Shown: piece after piece, positions 41,141-50,567 of the stretch | Layout of the letters: each line of letters begins with the position of its first letter | Numbering within the stretch: the stretch's first letter is position 1 | From: Opitutaceae bacterium | GTDB taxonomy: Bacteria > Verrucomicrobiota > Verrucomicrobiia > Opitutales > Opitutaceae | Direction of reading: 5' to 3' | DNA: 64,000 nt | Assembly: GCA_028284385.1 (NCBI GenBank) | Contig: JANQRT010000068.1 | Span: forward strand, 186,001 to 250,000 | Position numbers and translations under genes: made by a program | Notes under the pieces: model-generated | Database searches by the model: none | What the model was told of the DNA's origin: nothing | What the model saw: the letters and a program-made list of their open reading frames with translations, nothing else

Positions 41141-42586
41141 ATGGAATACGAAGCAGTCATCGGTCTTGAAGTTCATGTTCAGATAAAGGCTGAATCCAAA
41201 ATCTGGACACGCTGTCGGGCAGGGTTCGGCTATGAGCCGAACACTCTGGTCGATCCTGTTATTATGGGTCTGCCGGGTTCATTGCCTGTCATGAACAAGC
41301 GAGCGCTCGACGGCATCATCAAGGCTGGTTTGGCTCTCAATTGCACGATTCCCGACCAGTGTAAATGGGACCGGAAAAACTATTTTTACCCGGATAGTCC
41401 CAACAATTACCAGATTACCCAATACGATCAGCCGATCTGCGAAGGCGGGGAGGTTGAAATAGAACTCGATGGCGAAACGCGTGCGGTGATGGGCCAGCAC
41501 AAAAAGATCAAGCTGACCCGTATTCATTTGGAGAACGACGTGGGAAAACTAAACCACTTTGCCGAGGACAGTTTGGTAGACTATAATCGAGCCGGAACCT
41601 CGCTCATGGAAATCGTCAGCGAGCCTGACATGCATTCGGGCGAAGACGCCTTCGCTTTCCTGACTGCTATTCGGCAAACCATGATCTACTGTGGCGTTTC
41701 CGATTGCGACATGGAGAAAGGACAGATGCGGGCGGATGCGAACATCTCTGTACGTCCCGTTGGTCAGCAGGAATTGGGTACGAAGATCGAACTTAAGAAT
41801 TTGAATAGCATTACCGGCGTTAAAAACGGTATCAACTACGAGATCAAGCGTCAGATCAACGAGCTCCGTCGTGGAAACTCCATTACGCAAGCGACGTGGC
41901 GTTGGGATGCGGATGCCGGTCGTACCGAGCATATGCGCGACAAGGAAGATGCCCATGACTATCGCTATTTCCCGGATCCCGACCTCATGCCTGTCAAAAT
42001 TGACGACGAATGGAGAAATCGGATACGCTCCGAGATTCCCGAACTCCCTTTCGATAAGCAGCGTCGATTCATGGAGGATTATGAGCTTCCTTATACAATT
42101 ACCTCTGTTTTAGTTCCCGACAGAAATTTAAGCGATTATTTCGAAAGTGCAGCTAAACAGAACCCAAAGCAGGCCCAGGCTATCGGCAACTACGTCGTAA
42201 ACGACTTGCAGCGTGAACTTTACGAGTCGAATGAGTCGCTTGAGGACTGCAAAATGAGCCCTGACTTGCTGCTCACCATTGTGAACGCCGTGGATAAGGG
42301 AGTGATCACCAAGCAGATTGCCAAAGATGTATTCATAGAAATGTACAAGAGCGGCGAAACGGCCGACCAAGTGATCGAACGAAAAGGACTCAAGCCGGAT
42401 TTCGACGAGGATCAAGTTATCGCTTGGTGCAAGGAGGCGATCGAAGAGAATCCAAAACCTGTCGAGGATTTCAAATCCGGTAACGAGAAGGCGATTAATG
42501 CCCTCAAAGGCCAGGTAATGAAGAAGAGTCGCGGGAAGGCTAATCCACAGGCTGTGGATGGGTTGCTGAGGAAGTTGCTGAGCTAG
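41141..42586 (+). CDS. gatB: Aspartyl/glutamyl-tRNA amidotransferase subunit B
   Basis: Subunit that binds the mischarged tRNA and activates the acyl group with ATP. About 481 residues from the ATG at 41141 (MEYEAVIGLEVHVQ). Motifs: DPVIMGLPGSLPVMN, KNYFYPDSPNNYQITQYDQP, IHLENDVGKLNHF, DYNRAGTSLMEIVSEPD and RMRDKEDAHDYRYFPDPDL-like MRDKEDAHDYRYFPDPDLMP. The C-terminal YqeY/GatB domain ends KANPQAVDGLLRKLLS. Last gene of the gat operon. Confidence 0.97.
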   Translation: MEYEAVIGLEVHVQIKAESKIWTRCRAGFGYEPNTLVDPVIMGLPGSLPVMNKRALDGIIKAGLALNCTIPDQCKWDRKNYFYPDSPNNYQITQYDQPICEGGEVEIELDGETRAVMGQHKKIKLTRIHLENDVGKLNHFAEDSLVDYNRAGTSLMEIVSEPDMHSGEDAFAFLTAIRQTMIYCGVSDCDMEKGQMRADANISVRPVGQQELGTKIELKNLNSITGVKNGINYEIKRQINELRRGNSITQATWRWDADAGRTEHMRDKEDAHDYRYFPDPDLMPVKIDDEWRNRIRSEIPELPFDKQRRFMEDYELPYTITSVLVPDRNLSDYFESAAKQNPKQAQAIGNYVVNDLQRELYESNESLEDCKMSPDLLLTIVNAVDKGVITKQIAKDVFIEMYKSGETADQVIERKGLKPDFDEDQVIAWCKEAIEENPKPVEDFKSGNEKAINALKGQVMKKSRGKANPQAVDGLLRKLLS

Positions 42587-42594
42587 CTCTCTTA

Positions 42595-42765
42595 TCACGG
42601 AGAACACCGACTTGAATTTAACAACGCTTGCTTATGTAAGCTTGATCGCTCTCTTGCATTCGCGACAGGATCTTGGCTTCGCCAAGGCAGGGTTTGAAAT
42701 TCGATTATTTAACATGCCCTTGTGAAGCAAGGATCCTGCCCCGAAGTGAAGCGTAGGGATCTTGT
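42595..42765. repeat. Repeat-rich spacer after gatB
   Basis: Starts with a degenerate TATCACGGAGAACACCGA copy of the CACGGAG class. It then has an inverted pair: CAGGATCTTGGCTTCGCCAA with GGCAGG (about 42666-42691) against minus-strand GGCAGGATCCTTGCTTCACA with AGGGCATG (about 42741-42714). No gene is present. Confidence 0.5.
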
Positions 42766-42774
42766 TAAATATAT

Positions 42775-43776
42775 CTATTTAGCTTCCCTCTCTGCCCGCA
42801 GAGTTCGCTGTTGATTTTTTAGCTCCCGCTTCTCCTCTCGACGGATTTCAATATCCTTTTGGCTGGCTCCGATGTGCTTGAGTCCTTTTTGGGTGTTTAG
42901 CTCGACCTGTTTTTGGCGTTCCGCCGCTCGAGTCCGCTGTTCGTCGGTAAGCGTATCCACGCAGTGAGGACAACTGATACCTTCCAGGAAATGTTCCGAT
43001 TGCTTGTCTTCATCGGAGAGCGTATGGCGACAAGCATGACACATGTCGAAGGCTCCCGCTTCCAATCGGTGATCCACTGTTACGCGATTGTCGAAAACGA
43101 AGCACTCGCCTTCCCATAGGCTGTCTTCCGGCTTCACCTTTTCCAGGTAGTTCAGAATGCCGCCATGCAAGTGGTACACCTCCTCGAAACCCTCTTGAAG
43201 CAAGAGTGACGTTGACTTCTCGCAACGAATCCCGCCCGTGCAATACATCGCAATCTTCTGGCCCTTTTTATCCGCCAGCTTCCGCTTCACATATTCGGGG
43301 AATTCGCGAAAGCTCTTCGTCTCTGGATCTAGTGCCCCTTTGAACGCGCCGATCTGGCACTCGTAGTCATTTCGCGTATCGACTACCACGACGTCTGGAT
43401 CAGAGATCAGCTCGTTCCAGTCCTCTGGCTCCACGTAGGTCCCCACCTGATCGTTAGGATTGATCTCCGGCATTCCCAGTCGCACAATCTCCTTCTTCAA
43501 GCGAACCTTCATTCGATAGAAAGGCTCGTCGTCAGCCCAGCTCCGCTTGACCGTAAGCTCTCCAATTGTCGGATCCGATTGGAGATAGTCGAGAACTGCT
43601 TCCACACCCTCTGGCGGACCGGCCATCGTCGAGTTGATTCCCTCTGCCGCCAGCAGGATAGTTCCCTTCACTCCATTTTTCTGGCAAATCCTCTGCAAGG
43701 GCTCCCTCCGCTCCTCGTAGTCCGGCAGCGGCGTGAACTTGTAGTAGGCAACGATCAGCGTTTTCTGGTCACTCAT
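42775..43776 (-). CDS. trhO: Oxygen-dependent tRNA uridine(34) hydroxylase, rhodanese type
   Basis: YceA/TrhO-family protein that hydroxylates U34 of certain tRNAs using oxygen. 333 residues: an N-terminal ferredoxin-like domain (about 5-95), a rhodanese domain (about 115-225) with the active-site loop MYCTGGIRCEKS, and a C-terminal cysteine-rich part (CHACRHTLSDEDK, CPHC) with a charged tail of about 50 residues rich in Arg, Glu and Gln (QRTRAAERQKQVELN). The tail is coiled-coil-like. It stands alone and converges on gatB. Confidence 0.92.
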   Translation of the reverse strand: MSDQKTLIVAYYKFTPLPDYEERREPLQRICQKNGVKGTILLAAEGINSTMAGPPEGVEAVLDYLQSDPTIGELTVKRSWADDEPFYRMKVRLKKEIVRLGMPEINPNDQVGTYVEPEDWNELISDPDVVVVDTRNDYECQIGAFKGALDPETKSFREFPEYVKRKLADKKGQKIAMYCTGGIRCEKSTSLLLQEGFEEVYHLHGGILNYLEKVKPEDSLWEGECFVFDNRVTVDHRLEAGAFDMCHACRHTLSDEDKQSEHFLEGISCPHCVDTLTDEQRTRAAERQKQVELNTQKGLKHIGASQKDIEIRREEKRELKNQQRTLRAEREAK

Positions 43777-43834
43777 AACGGTAGGCCTTCAAAAACTCGC
43801 TACCAGTACGCTCTTCGCTCCACTTGGCAAGCCA

Positions 43835-43945
43835 TCATTGGACTATGACGACAAGATCATCGAAATAGCCGCTGGCATTGTTAAGCGCCAGCGGCATTTT
43901 CGTGTAAGGCGATGTTGCCGAAATGACGATGGTTTTGTTGCCCAT
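43835..43945 (-). pseudogene. Possible remnant C-terminus of a lost gene
   Basis: A 36-codon frame starting MGNKTIVISATSPYTKMP and ending GYFDDLVVIVQ has the look of the last strands of a jelly-roll or LamG-type domain, with a stop just upstream. It may be what remains of a deleted secreted-protein gene. The GCCGCTGGC/GCCAGCGGC inverted repeat within it (43868-43895) could act as a terminator. The rest of 43777-44072 holds only a short CTTGGCAAGCCA repeat piece. Confidence 0.3.
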
Positions 43946-44072
43946 ATGGTTAATGATTTAAGAGAGCGGTCTTTGTGAACGCTCCCAGCATCGTCTAGCA
44001 ACTTGCCTTCGAAAGGGGCGAGTAAGTTTTTCTATACTCTATTTGTGTAATTATTTTATAAATACAAAAAGT

Positions 44073-45758
44073 TCACTCAGGGAAGCTCGGAAGGGGTAGC
44101 GTGACTTCAGCTGGCACCTCTTGGCCACGAAAGAAGTCCATGGTCACCTGTCGAATGGTTGGATCTGAAAAGTAGTCGAAATGACCACCGTTGCGAACCG
44201 TCACACGCCTTAGGTTCGAGAAACCAGTCAAGGCTTCGTCAGCGGCTTCGGGATGGGTTCGCGCGTCAAGGGTACCGGAGAAAGAGATGGTCGGCACATC
44301 CGTAATAACCTTCGCTCGAAAGGCATTGCCCAGGTCGGGCAGATCAAACACATCGATGTAGATATCGAAGGGAAAGTTGAGTTGGCCATCTATGGTTGAT
44401 GAATCCGATTGCTCGATAATCTGCGAACGTCGCGTATCCGAAATTCCTGACATGCTGTAGATACCCTCCCTCATGCCTCTAAATGGAAGTCCGTTCTTCC
44501 TTAGCGCCTCGTAGATAAAGGGAGCAAAAGGCGCCAAGTTTCCTGATTCCGCCAATCGGTAAAAGGTCATGAGATTCGCCGCATCCTCTGGATTGAAATT
44601 CGTAGCGAGAGCCCAGAGCTGCAAATCGAGTTTTCCAACGACAAAGCAGATTGTTTCGCCTGAGCTATCGAAACATAGCTCCATAGGTTCGGCATCGAAC
44701 TTGGCGTGCGTTCGCCGCATTAGATCTCTGAAGTCGGGAAAGGCAGCTGCTGCAGCGGGCTGAGTATCGATGGCCGCTTGCAGTCGATCGAGATAGCTTT
44801 CGTACCAGTCCGGCAACTTCATCTGCTCGGTCCCCACAATCCCGTGAAGCGCGACTCGATCGATCTTGCCGGGCATTTCACGTATGGCTGCCAGAGCGAA
44901 ATGCGAGCCATGACTGCCTGCCCAAAGACTCAATTTCTCAGCCCCCAGCGCTCGACGCAAGTCATCGAGATCACGGGCGATTTCCAAAGGATTGTATCCA
45001 GAGATATCGACACCTGATTGCTCCCAGAATGCTTTAGCGTTTTCAGCATCCTCAGCAAGCTGAGTCTCTATCGCCTCCAAGGTTAGCGGCTGAGCAAGAG
45101 GAAGCGGAGTTCCTTGGAAAGACGGCAGGTCATTCGACCATCCCGTACCTCGCTGATCGAAGGCGATCACATCTCCAAATTCTCGAAGCTCCATAAAGGG
45201 CTCGAATAATTCCTCGCGCCTCAGGTCCTCCACACTGCTGTTGCCTGGACCTCCTGCAAGATGAACGATGGGGGAACCAGGTGTTTGGCTTGTCGATGGG
45301 AACCTCACATAGAAAAGCTCCAGCTCGCGACTATTTGGATCTGTTCGATTCTCCGGAACGCGAAAGCTCCCGCGAAAAGCGTCGACGGCCTCTCCAGACG
45401 CCGAGACAAAAGTGTAGGCCGTTTCACTCGCTTCAATGTCGCTTGGAGATCGGGCTACTCTGAAAAAGCGCCTTTTCAATCTCTCGGGATCGTTAGAACC
45501 TAGATTCAGATTTGTATCCGACCAATGGATTCGCTCTTCCTGATCGGGCCCATATACTTTGCCAGATATAGAATTTTTCCAGATTATAAGGTCATCTGAA
45601 TGCAGAACCAGATAGTCATTTGAGGGCTCGGCGCTCCATTCCAGAAGAATTGGCTCGTCCTGATTCGACTTCATTGCATTTAGTCTCAGACCGTCTGTCG
45701 CTACACTTTTCGAAAGGATTGCAGCAAAGAGGCTCATACAGGTTAAGAGGTGTTTCAT
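44073..45758 (-). CDS. Exported alpha/beta hydrolase, TAP/prolyl-aminopeptidase-like (copy 2)
   Basis: A 561-residue protein with a signal peptide (residues 1-20). An N-terminal region of about 100 residues contains a sandwich-like segment common in Verrucomicrobia (EWSAEPSNDYLVLHSDDLII). The hydrolase domain has VHLAGGPGNSSVED, FDQRGTGWSNDLP, the nucleophile loop WAGSHGSH (Ser near 282), SGTLDARTHPEAADEA and the catalytic His in NGGHFDYF. The nucleophile elbow is AGSHG instead of GxSxG. It follows a close paralogue by 17 bases, so the pair arose by tandem duplication. Likely a periplasmic peptidase or esterase; substrate unknown. Confidence 0.82.
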   Translation of the reverse strand: MKHLLTCMSLFAAILSKSVATDGLRLNAMKSNQDEPILLEWSAEPSNDYLVLHSDDLIIWKNSISGKVYGPDQEERIHWSDTNLNLGSNDPERLKRRFFRVARSPSDIEASETAYTFVSASGEAVDAFRGSFRVPENRTDPNSRELELFYVRFPSTSQTPGSPIVHLAGGPGNSSVEDLRREELFEPFMELREFGDVIAFDQRGTGWSNDLPSFQGTPLPLAQPLTLEAIETQLAEDAENAKAFWEQSGVDISGYNPLEIARDLDDLRRALGAEKLSLWAGSHGSHFALAAIREMPGKIDRVALHGIVGTEQMKLPDWYESYLDRLQAAIDTQPAAAAAFPDFRDLMRRTHAKFDAEPMELCFDSSGETICFVVGKLDLQLWALATNFNPEDAANLMTFYRLAESGNLAPFAPFIYEALRKNGLPFRGMREGIYSMSGISDTRRSQIIEQSDSSTIDGQLNFPFDIYIDVFDLPDLGNAFRAKVITDVPTISFSGTLDARTHPEAADEALTGFSNLRRVTVRNGGHFDYFSDPTIRQVTMDFFRGQEVPAEVTLPLPSFPE

Positions 45759-45775
45759 TTCTAATTGTCTGGAAT

Positions 45776-47494
45776 CTAGTTAGTGAAATCCGGAAGTGGC
45801 ACCGCGACTTCACCAGGCACTGAGTTTCCTCGAAAAAAATCGATTATGATTTGATGGACGACAGTCGAATTCAGCATGTAATCCCAATGCCCTCCATTGA
45901 TGACAGCGACTTCCGTGAGATTCGAAAACCCGGCGGTCGCTTCCCGGATCGAATCCGGGTAATTGCGTCCATCAAGTGTTCCATATATCGAAAGAAGCGG
46001 CACATCCGAAACCACTGCGCTTCTAAAAGCCTCGCCAAGATCATGCACCCGGAATCCGTCTTTAAGTAGGGGCATTGGGAAATTTAGATAACCTGCAAAG
46101 AGTGAGGTTTCGGCTTGTTCTTCGACAAGAGCTAAACGCGTATCCGAAATTCCTGACATGATATCCGTAACTTCCCTCATTCCCAGAAAACTGAATTCAT
46201 CATCTCGAAAGAGTTCATAAATAACAGGCGCGAAACTCGAAAGCTCTCGCCTGTCCGCGGCCGAATATAGCGATAGAAGATTCCGAATATCCGCTGGATT
46301 GGCCAACATGGTAGCGCTTAGAAGTTGAAGATCCTCTTTCCCAATCACCATGCTGATCGCTTCGTTTCCCGGTCCGTTGAAAGTGACGTTAAGAGGATTG
46401 CCTTCATAATCGTCGTGAACGCGATGAATGAGAGCCTTGACATCAGGGTAGATGGCCACCGTTGCGGGCTGAGTGTTGATTGCAGCCTGAATCCGATCCA
46501 TGAATACATCGGTTCTTGCCGGTTGCTTTACCGTTTGACTCACACCCTCCATACCCCTCAACACAACGCGATCGACTCTATCCTTTAATTCTCGGATAGT
46601 TGCCAGGCCTAGTTGCGAACCGAAGCTGGCTCCCCACAAGCTAACTTTTTCCGCTCCGAGAACTTTCCGCAAGTCGTCAATGTCTCTCGCGTTTTCTAGA
46701 ACGTTGTAGCCATCGATATCGACGCCTTGACTCTCCCAGAAATCCACCGCCTTTTCCGATTCAGCAAGAAGCAGGGAGGCCATGGCTTCACTGGATAAGG
46801 GCTCATCTAGAGGGAGACCAGTGGTGGCATTATAGGGAGGTATGTCGTTCGACCAACCTGTACCACGTTGATCGAAAGCGATTACATCGCTCAATTCTCG
46901 CAGCTTCTGGATAAGCGGAAAAATTCCCAATCGGGCAACTTCAATGCCGCTATCTCCGGGACCGCCTGCAAGATAAACGATAGGAGATCCCGGATTGGAA
47001 CTGGTCGATGGAAAACGGACGTAGTGAAGCGTGATGGTTCGAATGTCGGGATCCGTTCTGTTTTCGGGAACTTGAAACGTTCCATGAACCGCTTGCGTGC
47101 CTAGTCCCACGAAAGGAGAGAAAAAAAGAGGCGTTTCTTGACCGAGCGGAATCTCGCTCCTGCGTACCACTTTATAATAGCGTTCTTCGCTTTCGTTGAA
47201 TCGGCTTTCGGATATGTTGGGGCTTGTATCCACCCACTGGAGGCGACCTCCATTTTGAGGAGCTTTGAATTGACCGGCGATCGCGTGCTGCCAATGAATG
47301 AGATCAGCTGTATGGATGACTTCGTAAAACTCGTTGGGCTCAGCATCCCATTCGATAAGAATGGTGTCATCGGATTGCCAGGTGGCTGAGGGCTTCAGTG
47401 TCGCGTCATCAGAGGCGGCTATCTTCGAATATGGCAGAACGAGCGTTTGGACCCAAATGAAAGAAAGGGCGAAACAGTGCGAAATTTTGTTCAT
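45776..47494 (-). CDS. Exported alpha/beta hydrolase, TAP/prolyl-aminopeptidase-like (copy 1)
   Basis: A 572-residue paralogue of the next gene with the same build: signal peptide (about 1-27), N-terminal segment EWDAEPNEFYEVIHTADLIH, then VYLAGGPGDSGIEVARL, FDQRGTGWSNDIP, nucleophile elbow WGASFGSQ (Ser near 290, regular GxSxG), the acidic loop YGTLDGRNYPDS and the final His in NGGHWDYM. It resembles tripeptidyl or prolyl aminopeptidase-like hydrolases of the periplasm. It lies 97 bases after a LytTR response regulator gene on the same strand and may be controlled by it. Confidence 0.83.
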   Translation of the reverse strand: MNKISHCFALSFIWVQTLVLPYSKIAASDDATLKPSATWQSDDTILIEWDAEPNEFYEVIHTADLIHWQHAIAGQFKAPQNGGRLQWVDTSPNISESRFNESEERYYKVVRRSEIPLGQETPLFFSPFVGLGTQAVHGTFQVPENRTDPDIRTITLHYVRFPSTSSNPGSPIVYLAGGPGDSGIEVARLGIFPLIQKLRELSDVIAFDQRGTGWSNDIPPYNATTGLPLDEPLSSEAMASLLLAESEKAVDFWESQGVDIDGYNVLENARDIDDLRKVLGAEKVSLWGASFGSQLGLATIRELKDRVDRVVLRGMEGVSQTVKQPARTDVFMDRIQAAINTQPATVAIYPDVKALIHRVHDDYEGNPLNVTFNGPGNEAISMVIGKEDLQLLSATMLANPADIRNLLSLYSAADRRELSSFAPVIYELFRDDEFSFLGMREVTDIMSGISDTRLALVEEQAETSLFAGYLNFPMPLLKDGFRVHDLGEAFRSAVVSDVPLLSIYGTLDGRNYPDSIREATAGFSNLTEVAVINGGHWDYMLNSTVVHQIIIDFFRGNSVPGEVAVPLPDFTN

Positions 47495-47590
47495 AGAGAA
47501 AGCACTTTGAGTGCCTGCAATTCTCTATGCTCGAATTAATCAAATTACATCGCTTATCCGGCGAACGGCTCCGTCAACGGACTGAACAGC

Positions 47591-48307
47591 TCATTCCATC
47601 TCGGTTTTACGAAGCAAGCGCTGCCGGACGCTATCGATTTTCGTTCTACCAATTGGAAGTGTACTGCCATTTTTCATTTCTATAGAATAGCGACTGCCTT
47701 GAGCGGTCTGAATTGAGGCGATTGAATCGCTGCGAACGATAAAGGAACGATGGATGCGAATGAAATCCGACTTAAGGAGAAGCTCTATACTGTCCAGAGA
47801 TTTCTCATACAAATAGGTCTTCCCCGTTTTGATGTGTATTTCGGTGTAGTCGTTGGCTCCGCTGAAATAGAGAATATTCTCGATAGGAATTAGGTCTAAT
47901 CTTCGTTGGCGTTTTACGGACAAGTATTTGAGTTGTCGCTCTCTTGGACCATTTCGAGTTTCGAAACGCTCAAAGGCCTTTTTAAGTCGGCTTTCGGCCA
48001 CTGGCTTGGGAACAAAGTCAAGCACGCCATATTCAAAGGCTTCAATCGCTCTGTCGTGATAAGCTGATACGATAATGGTTTGGAAAGATTGGGCCACCAA
48101 GGATTTTAGAACTTCGAAGCCGTCTCTGCCATTCAAGTTCAAGTCTAGAAGAAGCAGGTCGATTTTCCCTTTTTCGATTTGCTCGAGGGCGATAGACAAA
48201 CTTGATCCCGTCTCTACCGATTCGATTTTGTCTCCAAGAATTGAATGCGTAAGGCGAACTAGTCTTTTTAATGCCCTCGCTTCGTCGTCTACTATTAGAA
48301 TCTTCAT
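47591..48307 (-). CDS. LytTR-family response regulator
   Basis: A 238-residue regulator: a CheY-like receiver (about 1-115) with acidic pocket IVDDEARALKRL and phospho-acceptor Asp in LLLLDLNLNGRDGFEV, and a LytTR DNA-binding domain (about 140-235) with IENILYFSGANDYTEIHIKT, FIRIHRSFIVR and the C-terminal GRTKIDSVRQRLL. It lies 27 bases after its cognate sensor kinase gene. The two hydrolase genes that follow are plausible targets. Confidence 0.93.
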   Translation of the reverse strand: MKILIVDDEARALKRLVRLTHSILGDKIESVETGSSLSIALEQIEKGKIDLLLLDLNLNGRDGFEVLKSLVAQSFQTIIVSAYHDRAIEAFEYGVLDFVPKPVAESRLKKAFERFETRNGPRERQLKYLSVKRQRRLDLIPIENILYFSGANDYTEIHIKTGKTYLYEKSLDSIELLLKSDFIRIHRSFIVRSDSIASIQTAQGSRYSIEMKNGSTLPIGRTKIDSVRQRLLRKTEME

Positions 48308-48334
48308 GAGGCTTTTCTGAACTGCGAATGAACG

Positions 48335-50167
48335 CTAATCAGAGATTTCGATGCGCGTTACCCAGTTGTCGTTTAACTGACCGTTCCAAAGATCCCAATT
48401 TCCAGGATAGCTTTCTTCTAGTCTGGATTGCACGAACTTCAGCCCTGTCCCATTTGAAATGGGTCCTTTTGCTTTGAGTGTCTTGTTGGCTCCTTGTATT
48501 TCGATGGGAGTCTCCATTGTGTAAATACGTTTACTTTCACTCGCTTCTCTCTTCAGTTTAAATTCTATCCTCTTTCTTGAATATTCGTTGTGGGTTACTC
48601 CATTTTCAACGAGGGTGTGCAAGATGCACGGAGGGATTCGTTCGTCCGAGCCCACGTTTTCAACGCTTAAATGATATTGTATTTCTTTGCGATAGCTCAT
48701 AATCGCCAAAAGCGATTTACATAACTGGATCTCTTGCTCTAAGGGTATCTCGTTTTTTCCGGATATCTTGAGAAGAATCTGAAAGTGATGACTTAAGTCG
48801 TGGATCATCGAGATGCCTTGGCTAGGCTCTTCCTCGATCCAGTCAATCAAGGCGTTGAGCGTATTCATGAGAAAATGAGGCTGAATGGATTGCTTGATCA
48901 GCTCGGTTTCTAAACGCGCTTTAGACACTTCTAGCCTAGCCTTGCTGAGAAGGGCTTTTTGATGGTCTGTCTTTTCCTTGCCGATTTGGAGCGTGAGAGC
49001 GGTGAGGATGCTTAAAACGAGCAGGGCATGCCCGCCCATCAGCAGATAAAGGCTGCCCCCTAGCAAAATAGGAGCAAGAGCGGCCCCGGCTCCTGCTAAA
49101 ATAAGTCGACTCCCAGGCTTTCGTTGCCAAGCCGCCAAAATTATTAGCAAGCAACTGGTTCCGTAACCGATCCCAAGGAACCACATCTGCCTTAGATCTT
49201 CTACTGGAGTGGAGAAGAAAGCCGCTAGCAGGGCAAGGGCAACACACGCGATGAATAGGAGCTTTTTATTCAGTGAAAAATGGTAAAGAAAAAAGACGGG
49301 AAGTAGTAGTGATACTATCGATACCAGAAATAGTATCAAGGACCTGCGATGAGCGTTTTCATCGTAAGTGAGATCCGCTGGATGGGAAAATTCATAAAAT
49401 GCCAGATACAGAGTTAACGCGAAGATGCCGGATAGAGAAGCGAAGAGCGCGTAGCTTGTTTTTCGTTCCGCAAAAAGAAAAATGAGAAGAAAAATAAGAC
49501 TTACTGCGCCAGCAAACCCGACCATATGGCGAAGAGCATAGACATTGCTCAGATCAAGAGGTATTTCGTAGCTGTCATCCGTCAGCTTGAATGTATCGAA
49601 AATCGGACCATCCACGTTTTTCTTGTAGTTGCTTGATACGCGCACGGCAATTGTGTGTGTGCCAGGCGCGAGTAGCCGTTCAGGAACGGGCGCCCAATGG
49701 ATATTGAGTCCCGGCGTTTCGCTTTCCTTATCCGACCCAACTCTTCCGCTTCTACCTATGCGCTTGCCATCCCAATAGATTTCTCTGGCCCCCTTTATCT
49801 GGTTGAAAAGCGAATCGAAATAGCGCTGTACCCGTTTTTTGGTGATAACGATTTTAACACGTACCCAGAAAACCCCTTCAGGGACCTCGTCGAACGATCC
49901 CTCGTAGAATATTCCGTCATTAGGCTGGGGCCGTGCCCAATCCGAATCATCTAGGTCCGAACTTGCCCAATTCGAGTCATCACCGACTTTCATGCACCAG
50001 GAAGAGGCCTCGAAGTACCAGGCGGGTGACTCTCGCCCAATGTCTTTCAAATATTGGCTGGATAGATTGTTCGAGCCTCCTGGCAACTCTTCCCATTGTT
50101 CCTGGGCGAAACTGAAATAGGGGAGAAATACGAAGACCAGAACAGCGGTAGAAAAAGAGGAGCGCAT
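48335..50167 (-). CDS. LytS-type sensor histidine kinase with periplasmic jelly-roll sensor
   Basis: About 610 residues. Signal peptide MRSSFSTAVLVFVFLPYFSF, then a periplasmic galactose-binding-like jelly roll (about 25-195: GVFWVRVKIVI, REIYWDGKRIGRSG, PGTHTIAVRVSSNYKK), a block of about seven membrane helices (about 205-395, 7TMR-DISM-like), then a cytoplasmic LytS-type kinase: phospho-acceptor box KQSIQPHFLMNTLNALIDWI and N-box HTLVENGVTHNEYS. The sensor resembles carbohydrate-binding folds, so a glycan ligand is possible. The ATG at 50167 is used; a TTG at 50182 would delay the signal peptide. Pairs with the LytTR regulator downstream. Confidence 0.88.
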   Translation of the reverse strand: MRSSFSTAVLVFVFLPYFSFAQEQWEELPGGSNNLSSQYLKDIGRESPAWYFEASSWCMKVGDDSNWASSDLDDSDWARPQPNDGIFYEGSFDEVPEGVFWVRVKIVITKKRVQRYFDSLFNQIKGAREIYWDGKRIGRSGRVGSDKESETPGLNIHWAPVPERLLAPGTHTIAVRVSSNYKKNVDGPIFDTFKLTDDSYEIPLDLSNVYALRHMVGFAGAVSLIFLLIFLFAERKTSYALFASLSGIFALTLYLAFYEFSHPADLTYDENAHRRSLILFLVSIVSLLLPVFFLYHFSLNKKLLFIACVALALLAAFFSTPVEDLRQMWFLGIGYGTSCLLIILAAWQRKPGSRLILAGAGAALAPILLGGSLYLLMGGHALLVLSILTALTLQIGKEKTDHQKALLSKARLEVSKARLETELIKQSIQPHFLMNTLNALIDWIEEEPSQGISMIHDLSHHFQILLKISGKNEIPLEQEIQLCKSLLAIMSYRKEIQYHLSVENVGSDERIPPCILHTLVENGVTHNEYSRKRIEFKLKREASESKRIYTMETPIEIQGANKTLKAKGPISNGTGLKFVQSRLEESYPGNWDLWNGQLNDNWVTRIEISD

Positions 50168-50567
50168 CTTCAAAAGATACAATCCGATGCAATGAATTAC
50201 TTCGAGCTTCGAGCGGAGACGTTGAAGGGTCGCTGGGAGTTGTTGGCCGATCGAAACGACCTTTTGCGGTCTTTACTTCACGAAAATAGCTGACCGGCGC
50301 TTGATTGCTCAACTCATCCTCCACACTCCTCCAAGCCCAGGCTTGAATTGAGATCTACTTAAACGACCGTTAGTGCAAAAAAGTATTGGAAAGTTCCTCA
50401 GGTCTAGTGATTCAATCGAAACTGATTCTACTGCCTCTCTTTCATGTTCTTTAGGTATTGCTCGGCTCTTTGCCTCCTTGTCTCGTCACCAATCTGGCCA
50501 GCGTATAGATATATTCAGATATAAGTAATTAATATCAAATGGTTTAATCCAAAACAAAAGCTATGGT
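50168..50567. other. 400-base gap without a gene
   Basis: Lies between the upstream end of the sensor kinase gene and the hflX stop. No RNA gene, strong hairpin or convincing frame is seen. It must contain the promoter of the kinase-regulator genes on the minus strand. Confidence 0.5.
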
